Positions 56,613 to 64,000 of a stretch of 64,000 nt of DNA are shown here, piece after piece (position 1 is the stretch's first letter; every line of letters starts with the position of its first letter). This DNA comes from Micrasema longulum (Eukaryota; Arthropoda; Insecta; Trichoptera; Brachycentridae), in the NCBI GenBank assembly GCA_022494885.1, contig JAGVSM010000263.1, positions 1 through 64,000 of the forward strand, read 5' to 3'. Under the pieces are notes generated by a model. That model was not told the DNA's origin. It did no database searches and saw nothing but the letters and a program-made list of their open reading frames with translations. Position numbers and translations under genes: made by a program.

Positions 56613-57612
56613 TTTATTGAAATGTTTGATCCCAATGTCAATGCTCATAATATTAATTAATGTGTTTCACCTACCGTATGATACTCATGTAAGGGACATT
56701 TATTTTGAAACAAAAATCATGCCTTTTAGCATGCTTTCCTATTTCGAGATAACTGACACTATCATTAATACTACTCTCGACTCAATGCACAGTAACATAA
56801 AGCCAACTTTCATTAGAGACATCCATCGGCACAGTACTCGATCAAAAAACAATATTTATATTGGATCTGTGAAGTCTACGAAGTTTGGTACTAGATCTTT
56901 ACAATACATAGGTTTCAAGGAATTTAATAAATTGCCACAAAAATTTAAAGTACCTATTTCAAAATATAGAAACAGGACGTGCGAATTGAAGAATTATTTT
57001 TCCAGAAGTACTTTGAATAAATAATGTTAGTTTATAGAGAATGCGCATCTTGAACATATACCTTTTAATATTTCACCGTTTTTGCTTGTATATGTAATTT
57101 TTAATACTATTTAAATGTTATTTGTGTTTTTTTCTTTTATATACTTTTTTTGGCTTGTATACATAATTTCAATTTTTTCAACGTTTTTGATAAAAAAAAT
57201 TAACCTGTATTGGGTGTGCGCATATTTTTGTTAATTAAAAAAAATGATTTTATTTTGTACTAGTTCAGTATGTATATATACATCCATGTAATTTTTAAAC
57301 TTTTTTCAATTTTCTTTCCCAGATTGCATAATGTAAACATTATTTTGAATTTATTTCCATGCCTAGTATTCTGTTTATTCTGTTATTTTCAAGTATTTTT
57401 CATACCCTTTTTAATTTGTAGTATATCATAATTTTAATTTTTTTGCTTTTGTTAAATAATATTATAGTTTAAAATTTAAAAACGTCTCTAAAAAATTATT
57501 ATCTGTATGTCCCTAAATGAGTTTTTTTTTAAAAAAACTCCTTGGGAATATTGTATATAATTATGTATAATATGTTTTCAATATAATAAAAAAAAAAATA
57601 AAAAAAAATACT
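56613..57612 (+). pseudogene. LINE C-terminal region and complete 3' end
   Basis: Codes for HLPYDTHVRDIYFETKIMPF, SMLSYFEITDTIINTT, NIKPTFIRDIHRHSTRSKNN, IYIGSVKSTKFGTRSLQYIG and FKEFNKLPQKFKVP, ending in LKNYFSRSTL and a stop at 57024. 'HxHxTRxxxNI...TxxGxRSLxYxGxxxxNxLPxxxK...LKxYL' is the usual end of CR1/L2-like LINEs; the frame is intact for 135 codons. About 580 bp of AT-rich 3' untranslated sequence ends in an A-rich tract near 57585-57610. The reverse transcriptase itself is missing, so this is a 5'-truncated insertion. Confidence 0.85.
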
Positions 57613-57705
57613 TTTTTTACTCAGTGAAATAATATAACAAGCGTTAAACTCGATATTTACTCTCAAGTAAAAATCCTGAAAAACAAAATCAAGTGGGTAT
57701 CAGTA
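57613..57705. other. Unassigned spacer
   Basis: A short AT-rich spacer after the LINE tail. Confidence 0.4.
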
Positions 57706-57792
57706 GGTTTGCTTTATAGTACAGTGATTGCCATGTTCACCTACCGCACTTGAAGTCCCGGGTTCAATTCCTGTGAAGGTCAACATAATTTT
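57706..57792 (+). repeat. tRNA-like SINE head
   Basis: TTATAGTACAGTGATTGCCA resembles an A box and AGTCCCGGGTTCAATTCCTG a B box. Pairing of an acceptor stem is not seen, so a decayed SINE is favoured over a tRNA gene. Confidence 0.4.
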
Positions 57793-58079
57793 TTTAAATG
57801 TATATCCCTTAGAGTAATATTACGCCACTGGCTAATAGTCGCCATATGGACAAAAACATCCTATGATTATCAACCACGAAGTCAACAGCAAAACAACGGG
57901 CCGTTGGTACTCAAGTCGAGAATTGCAAGCGCAAGCGCAAGCGCAAACCAAAACCATCCGTTAAAAGTTTTTTATTAAACTAAAAACCAAACCAAAAATT
58001 TGGAACTCTATTGTTTTATCCAATAGAGCTAAATGACTTCTCTAGTGAATTATTACTCTGATGCATTTCCTTTATCAAA

Positions 58080-59006
58080 TACGAGGCACTTATAGAAAGT
58101 AAGAGAACTGTTAGACTCTCGTGCTGTAAGATTTTTTTAATAAAAGTTGGCATTATCGATTGGTAGTGGGGGGTTTCCTGAACACAACGAGCACCTCCAA
58201 CTTTCGTTAGTACCAAAACTTGCCTTGTAGTGTTCGTATCTGTGAAAGATGACAATAAAAAAATCCCACCAAGTGCAATGTGCGATTTGAATTGGGTCGC
58301 TAGCGCTCGCGAGTTCCTGGAGCGATTTGAATTGGAAGAAGAGGAGGAGGAGATCAGAAGACCTCCATTGTGGTGATGAAACATAAGTGGCTCATTACAC
58401 CTCTGAGACAAAAAGACAGTCATCACAGTGGTGGCATACTAGTTTCCTACTTGCCATAAAATTCAAAACCTTAATTTCGGCCAAAAAAATTATGGCATCC
58501 GTGTTTTGGGACCGAAAAGGTACAATTTTGATTGATTTTTTGACTCAGGGGGAGACAATTAGTGCAACATGATATTGTGAGACCCTGCAAAAGCTCAAAA
58601 GAGCAATTCAAAACAAATGGAGGGGAACGTTGACAAAAGATGTGTGTTTGTTGCACGAAAACACACGGCTAACGCCATCAAGGCGCGTTTGAACTTGTTT
58701 GATTGGGACATTTTGAACCATCCTGCTTACTCCCATGACTTAGCGCCTTCAGAATCTCAACTTTTCACCTTCTTGAAGACTCACACGGGGAAAAAAATGG
58801 GATGAGGAGAGGAAACAAAAGGTCTTGAAGTGGACACAAGGCGATGGCAGGAGAGTTCAATGAGGAGGGCATCAAAAAGCTTGTGCCATGACTTACAACC
58901 TTCATGGAACAGGAAGGCGACTACTCATTAAGTAATATGTAAAAAATATATTTGTTGTTTAAAAAAATATAAATTGAGTATTCTTACTTTCTGAATATGC
59001 CTCGTA
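58080..59006 (+). mobile_element. Internally deleted mariner element
   Basis: Terminal inverted repeats CGAGGCACTTATAGAAAGTA (58082) and, in reverse complement, CGAGGCATATTCAGAAAGTA (ending 59004), both flanked by TA, the target duplicated by mariners. The 923-bp length is short of the usual 1.3 kb, because the N-terminal half of the transposase, including the DNA-binding part, is missing. Confidence 0.9.
58370..58940 (+). pseudogene. Mariner transposase, catalytic half, inactivated
   Basis: Reads GDET, a stop in place of Trp, VAHYTSETKRQSSQWWHTS, KIMASVFWDRKGTILIDFLT, QGETISAT, a stop (TGA, probably from CGA), YCETLQKLKRAIQNKWRGTL, VCLLHEN, a frameshift, then DWDILNHPAYSHDLAPSESQ and LFTFLK. 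The first Asp of the D,D34D triad is kept (GDET). The second is Glu (LLHEN, usually HDN), and the third is Glu (PSE, usually PSD). A final shifted segment reads EGIKKLV and LTTFMEQEGDY. Several independent lesions mean an old, inactive copy. The long minus-strand open frame across 58016-58426 is a shadow. Confidence 0.9.
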
Positions 59007-59019
59007 CATACGTAATACA

Positions 59020-59325
59020 TACATTTTAAAAGAGCGTATTAAGCTTTCAAGGACAAAAACTATTTTCAAGAGAGGAGTTAAGGACTGGATTTGCCTTAGT
59101 AGGAGGGATTTGAGTGGGAAGTTTTTCGATAATTTTCGGAATGTTTGAGTTTGCTGTTTACCATATTGATGTGCAATATATGGATTTTTAATTTAATGTT
59201 TCTGATCCAATATAATATCTGTGATAATATACTCGTATGTTTATGACATCAAATTACTCGTCCTAACTCAACACAGGACTTTTAGCCCCATGGAGTTGGG
59301 AATTATGTCTGAAAAAATGTGTAAT
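59020..59325 (+). repeat. Possible LINE tail and 3' end
   Basis: A weak tail (RGVKDWICLSRRDLSGKFFD) ends in a stop. Then CCTAACTCAACACAGGACTT and CATGGAGTTGGGAATTATGT resemble the 3' end of family S LINEs at 29.0 kb. Confidence 0.35.
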
Positions 59326-59374
59326 AAACTACTTATAAGTTAATGTAAAAGAAAATTAAAAAGTTATATAAAAA

Positions 59375-59460
59375 AGGTATTTGAAATGAGTTGTAAATAA
59401 CTCACTTTTATAACATGAGAAAAAAATTGTGGTATAGTGGCGTTCGAATCTCGGATTTAA
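59375..59460 (-). repeat. SINE-A fragment
   Basis: GAGTTGTAAATAACTCACTT and GGCGTTCGAATCTCGGAT are reversed SINE-A body and B box, with the middle altered. Confidence 0.55.
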
Positions 59461-59739
59461 AATAATTAATAAAATTAAACACGATATATACATGGTAAAT
59501 TAGATTGTCTCATTCGCTCAAACTAATATTAAATCAACTGCTCCAAAAGTGTACTGTTTATGTTACGTTTTTGTTCTTTCATTGTGCATTTTGTAATATA
59601 AATAATGAAGATGTTCATAAATCAATTATGAACATAAATACGTAGTATTTAAAACTATCTGAACATTTTGTTAATTATCTCTGTTTATTAAGTTAGTCTT
59701 CTTTGTTTATTCTCAAATGTAAAAATATTTTAAAAAGAA

Positions 59740-60790
59740 AGTCAAGTATATTGTTAAGTGTCCTCGGCACGGGTAACTCCAAAGAAGTCACGTTATTTTT
59801 ATTATCTTCCTCTGTACGTGTGGTGTCACTGAACACCTCCTAAACGGCTTTACGTGCGGTTTTTAGAGAAATATAGATCTTTGCGCTGTGAGTGTTTGTA
59901 GATATTAATTATATAAAAGTTTGTTTTTGAATGTTTACAAATAGCATTTGTTTTTTGTAGATCTCAATCAGATTCTTCTATTAAATTTCTTATAATTACC
60001 ACCCATTTATTTCTTTTTACTAGACTTTTGGTAATACTAAAATAATAATTTCCGTGTACCTGGTCGACATACCCGCCACAGATCTCCTTTTTGTTCTGCA
60101 AGTTCTAGAACCAACTATCACATGCACTCGCCTATCCCTAGGCTCCACAGATATGGCAATCAGTATGAGGACAAGGCTGATATATTTGGTTCTGGACTTC
60201 ATAGTTATAAACGAGTCTGATATCTTTTTTTCTCTCGCAATATTATTCTTAAACTTTTCTTTATATTTAAAATGTTTTTCCTTTCTTTGTTTTTTCATAT
60301 TTATGTATTTCTTCGTTAATATTTTTGGTTGCTTGTGTGTATTTACCTACTTGTTACTATTGTTATAGTTATGCAATTTTATAATTTTTTGTTATCTTTT
60401 TATATTTGCATTTTTTTTTCTTCATATTTATGTTCAATATATGTTAAAGGCAATAAATCAATAAATATTTCAATCAATATATTTAAAAAAATCGTATTCC
60501 TACATAAGTACTCTCTGTTTTTGATGGTGAGAAGACCGGAGTTTGACGTTTGCAAAAAAAAGCCATATTTGAAAAAATATTTGTTTTATGTTTTGGAATT
60601 CAACCATAAACAAGTACCTACTTAAATTCACTAATTAAAAATTAACAATTTTCAGTTTTGGAATTTAATCACAAACAAGTACCTAGGTACCTACTTATCT
60701 ACTTATAAATAAAAAGTCTTTTTCCAAGGCAAGCCAACGTTCCGGCACAACAATGTCTATCGAGTCAGCTAGTTAATTATTGTTTATGAT
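59740..60790 (-). repeat. Dispersed repeat T, long inverted copy
   Basis: The reverse complement gives ACAATGTCTATCGAG-like start, CCGGAACGTTGGCTTGCCTT, GTAGGTACCTAGGTACTTGT, AGAATCTGATTGAGATCTAC, AACCGCACGTAAAGCCGTTT and GTTCAGTGACACCACACGTA, the order of 30370-31030. 59765-59785 holds a CCTCGGCACGGG piece of another LINE end. The open frames inside are unrecognised. Confidence 0.65.
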
Positions 60791-61540
60791 GAAAAAAAAA
60801 TGGATAAATAAATAAATATCGTATGGCAAAAGTTTCTGTTTCAACACGTAACATGTTTAAAACTGACCCCTTAAAACAGCAGGGAAGTTTTCTTTAACTA
60901 CCTAACAACGGTCATTTAGTAAACTTTTCTCTGCGGGGCCTTTCTGGTCGTATTTTAACAGCGAACAAATTATTTTACTTTTATATCCCAACGTACTTTT
61001 ATGGGCATTGTTTGCGTTCGTCTGAGCCCCAGGCTGACATGAAACTTTATTTTGATGGTATATTGAAAAAGTTCCACCTTTTTTTGTTATTGTCAATATA
61101 AAAATGAGTATTATTGTTTTGAAAAAAGCGTACTTAAAAGTGAAATATTGTTACAGAAAAGTAATAAAACTGATAAAATAGGACTAACAATGAACAGATA
61201 ATTGACATAGACAATTCATACAAATAATTTAATCCGTAAAGTGGCGACATTATCTAGTATTTTAAAAATAAATCAAAAACCTTATTTCAAAAACGGAAAA
61301 AATTCTGATGTATTAAGGCAATGTTTAAACTAAAATATTTTATATGCAACCGCTATGGCGAACAAGAAATCAAAATTTTATAAAGACACTACAAAAAAAG
61401 CAAAATCAAATATAAATATTAGTATATGACCTCCTAAACTAAAAAACTCTTTAAATAAACTAAACAATTTGATATAACTAAACTTTTTCAACGAAAATCC
61501 TTATTTTTTTTTCATAAATAAGCCGCTGATGTAATTGTAG
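60791..61540. other. Unassigned
   Basis: AT-rich, no features recognised. Confidence 0.4.
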
Positions 61541-61676
61541 ACAACTTCTACTCTACCCCAACTTGATTCCCATTTTCTAATAGTAAATTATTTACAACAT
61601 GTTAAAAATGGCCTTCAAAATGAAATATTTGGATAAATCATAAAAACGCAAAAATTTCTTTAAAGAAAAAAACATT
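61541..61676 (+). repeat. SINE-A, 5'-truncated
   Basis: CTACTCTACCCCAACTTGAT, TTACAACATGTTAAAAATGG and TTTGGATAAATCATAAAAAC: the SINE-A body and tail without the tRNA-like head. Confidence 0.8.
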
Positions 61677-61779
61677 TCCGTAATCACTAAAATTCTAAAA
61701 CCTTTTTTTTCTGGTTGTACAAAACATGTAACATATGTTTATTTTACAAATCAAAACGGTGATCGCGCCACTAGACAGA

Positions 61780-62090
61780 AACTGCGAACGCTCGACTTAC
61801 TGGCTCGCGGAAATTAGGTTATCTTTACCACCGAACCCTGATACAAATGAATGCAATCACCTACCTTGTACTGGGGTTCTGGAACCTTATTGTTCGGACT
61901 TCTCTCGCGGCATGCAGGATCAGATCCTGTGATCAGGAAGGATCAACACTGGTCGGTGGCTTCTTGAGTATTATATGCGATTACACGACACAGTGGATTA
62001 AATTAATTATTGATCTCAAAAATAAGTAATTCGCGATCGCGGTGAGAATATCAAAAGCACATGCACACACGATAACAGTTCGGTTGTTAT
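61780..62090 (+). repeat. Diverged copy of the 50.16-50.46 kb repeat/SINE-C unit
   Basis: CACCGAACCCTGATACAAAT, GAATGCAATCACCTACCTTG and GATCAGATCCTGTGATCAGG, then GCGATCGCGGTGAGAATATC, follow the order of the 50 kb unit. The tRNA-like head is barely recognisable. Confidence 0.55.
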
Positions 62091-62742
62091 TTATTCTTTT
62101 TTTGATGTTTTCGTTTGAATGAAGTGTTGGGCTTAGACGAAAATGTAATATCTATCCACAGTAGCAATCGCAACATCCTAATTAGGGCCCAGTAGGCAGC
62201 AAATAAATTTAACATGTAACACACATACAGTAAATGGGTAAAAAATATGCAAAAAGCTTTAAAAGAGTTCAAACTTTTAATTCAAAAGTTTGAAATTTAA
62301 AAAAATTTGTACACTTCTTTTGCAACGCTTATATGATTTTTTAATAAAAAAAATAGAATCTCTAGCCACTTTATCATATAATATAATGTCGAACAAAATT
62401 CATTTTATTAGAATCTGCATTCTACTATGGCACTTAGTAAATAAAGCTGTGTTATTTATTTACGTGCGATCTGTCGGATCAAAGGATTGTCTGTGTGAAG
62501 GTTCTATTGTGAATATGATGTTAGGGGAAGGGACTCTATCAAATGTCAATAAAGTTTTGCTAATACCACGCTTCACCAAATCCGTTTCAGATTTTTCATT
62601 ATATTTGGTACACACGATTCTTCATGTTTGTCATATTATGTAGTTTTTCTTTGCCAAGCTTGATTGGAAACTTCACAAAAAATTCAATACAGTCTGAAGC
62701 TTAAACAAAATTAAATGGAAACGTTCTTTATATAATATAAGC
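62091..62742. other. Unassigned, with a 117-codon open frame
   Basis: The plus-strand frame at 62290-62643 has no motif I recognise. Otherwise AT-rich. Confidence 0.35.
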
Positions 62743-63123
62743 GTATAACATGTTAACAAATTACGACAGGAATGGAGAATACCTTAAATAAGGGAATATG
62801 GAAGTCAAGGCATTAACAGGGCTTATGACCTGTCATTGGCTGGTTTAAGTGGCCACTTTACACACTGTGTAACATTTACCATTTTGCCTGAACATCCATA
62901 TTTCTTCAATCCTACCATTTGTTGATTTTAGTGAAGTTAAAGAGCTGAAACCTTTGTTGTTGTGAAGAGATTCATCTGACTGAATTATTTCACATACTAG
63001 GCAACGCCTGAAAACAATTTTTCAATTTTTAAACTTCTTCTTGGACCAGTTGGTTTCATTACAATATTTGAATTTGTCTACGAACATTTGGACAAACTCA
63101 AATATTGTAAGTATAACATGTTA
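62743..63123 (+). mobile_element. R390, single unit flanked by a 13-bp direct repeat
   Basis: GTATAACATGTTA at 62743-62755 is repeated exactly at 63111-63123. Between them lies one forward unit: TTACGACAGGAATGGAG, GGGCTTATGACCTGTCATTG, GTGTAACATTTACCATTTTG, AAGAGCTGAAACCTTTG, GGCAACGCCTGAAAACAATT. It ends in a 20-bp hairpin (63059-63078 and 63091-63110, one mismatch) that stops exactly at the direct repeat. This defines the ends of one insertion of about 355 bp. Confidence 0.8.
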
Positions 63124-63200
63124 TTCAATATTTGTATATGAGCATTTGCCGTCTTGACGATGGCTACCGGTTTCGATCTTTTTGTCAGGACACCAATTAA
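63124..63200 (-). repeat. Hammerhead-like motif next to R390
   Basis: The minus strand reads GTGTCCTGACAAAAAGATCG, AAACCGGTAGCC (63164-63194), close to the 39.0 kb copy. Confidence 0.4.
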
Positions 63201-63465
63201 ATCAATATGCAAAACCCACTAAACACCTTTATCATAGTTGTTGCACAAAAATATAATATAAACATTTTTTTGCCCTTGAGCCTGTAGCAATTGCACAGAA
63301 ATCTTTAATCAGAGTAATTAAAAAAAACATTTCGTTATCCAAGTGACTTGCTCTTCAAAGAATTCAGAGTACTGAATATTATTTAACAGTATATATTGAG
63401 AACGGTAGTGGTTACACACATAAATAGAGACATTTACCCAAGCGTCAACCACAACTATAATACAA
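63201..63465. other. Unassigned
   Basis: No gene or repeat end recognised. Confidence 0.35.
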
Positions 63466-63725
63466 GATACTCTAATAGGGATCCATACTATGTTAAGGGG
63501 TCAACACTGTTCTGGCATCGAGACAACACTATTTCGTAGGCAAAAAGGTCCATAATCTTTTACCAGAATCGTGGAAAGACGGGAGTGTTGTCAAGTTACG
63601 GAAGGTGTTGACCTCGCTATTTCATGACGTTGGTCGTAGGGAGTCAGAAAAGTTGATGCATGCCACGGATTGGAGAACCTTACTGGATGTCGAAAATAAA
63701 ATATAAAAAATAAGGAATAATAAAA
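63466..63725 (+). pseudogene. Probable LINE C-terminal tail
   Basis: Reads RQHYFVGKKVHNLLPESWKD, GSVVKLRKVLTSLFHDVGRR and a stop near 63706. 'xxFxxGxKxxNxLPxxxK...K..LK..L' is a usual LINE ending. An A-rich tract (63690-63740) follows, as expected of a LINE 3' end. Confidence 0.5.
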
Positions 63726-63789
63726 AAATAAATTATTTATAGATGACAACCATGAAGTTTCGCATAAAAAAATTGTCTATGATTTTATG

Positions 63790-63841
63790 AATGTATGTAT
63801 GTGTATGCGCATGGATGTGTGTACGTGTGTGTGTATGTACA

Positions 63842-63886
<45 letters not shown>

Positions 63887-63920
63887 ATATATGTGTATGT
63901 CTGTATGTATATGTATCAAA
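63790..63920. repeat. (TATG/TGTG/TA)n microsatellite
   Basis: TGTATGTATGTGTATG-type repeats surround a pure (AT) run at 63858-63881. Confidence 0.95.
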
Positions 63921-64000
63921 ATGTGTAAACGAATAAGTTTATATTTTGTTTGTCTGTGCTCTATATTAATTTGTTAACTATTATAATATATTAAAATGTA

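Noticed and set aside
58016..58426. A 136-codon minus-strand open frame with a Ser run
   Set aside because: It is antisense to the mariner 5' region and transposase; the Ser run is the complement of a GGA repeat.
60020..60368. Open frames of 92 and 104 codons on opposite strands
   Set aside because: They fall inside repeat T, have no motif, and the hydrophobic stretch comes from T-rich DNA.

Overview
The window is an AT-rich stretch of animal nuclear DNA, most likely from an arthropod and probably an insect. The grounds are many eroded non-LTR retrotransposon (LINE) tails, tRNA-derived SINEs, mariner relics, a Penelope-type GIY-YIG endonuclease relic and a DNA transposon whose protein resembles hypothetical proteins I recall from arthropods. 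I find no intact host protein-coding gene, no rRNA and no functional tRNA. The only hint of a host gene is a GC-richer block near 22.4-22.7 kb with an initiator-like site and a splice-donor-like site.

Layout. 0-2.6 kb holds the largest element, a LINE ORF2 (endonuclease plus reverse transcriptase) on the minus strand, broken by three frameshifts and running off the left edge. 3.9-13 kb holds LINE tails, SINE pieces and a first hammerhead-like foldback. 13.2-18.9 kb holds a 470-bp foldback element, several copies of an abundant repeat of about 390 bp (called R390 here) and a LINE RNase H relic split by a small insertion with an 11-bp target-site duplication. 20-30 kb holds further LINE relics, foldbacks, a SINE, mariner N-terminal relics and a 395-bp near-perfect inverted repeat. 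31-37 kb is a nested mosaic: a MITE split by a SINE, a LINE split by another SINE with a target-site duplication, and R390 in tandem. 39.9-42.4 kb holds the clearest discrete element, a 2412-bp DNA transposon with terminal inverted repeats of about 120 bp, a TAA target duplication and one gene of about 565 codons killed by two nonsense codons and one frameshift. 43-48 kb holds a MITE, LINE tails, a SINE, R390 and the Penelope-type endonuclease relic. 49.9-57.6 kb holds tandem repeats, a SINE joined to a hammerhead-like foldback, LINE relics and R390. 58.08-59.01 kb is an internally deleted mariner with both terminal repeats. The rest is LINE and SINE relics, an R390 copy flanked by a 13-bp direct repeat, and a TA/TG microsatellite.

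Two patterns cross the window. First, R390 recurs at about 14 places, often as a forward piece abutting a reversed piece. Second, a small motif of the form CTGAnGA - hairpin - GAAAC recurs at about 15 sites, several enclosed by short inverted repeats. It looks like a decayed type I hammerhead ribozyme, a motif known from Penelope-like elements and retrozymes. The transposon at 39.9-42.4 kb and this motif family are the best candidates for something under-described. All statements are from reading the sequence; no database search was run.
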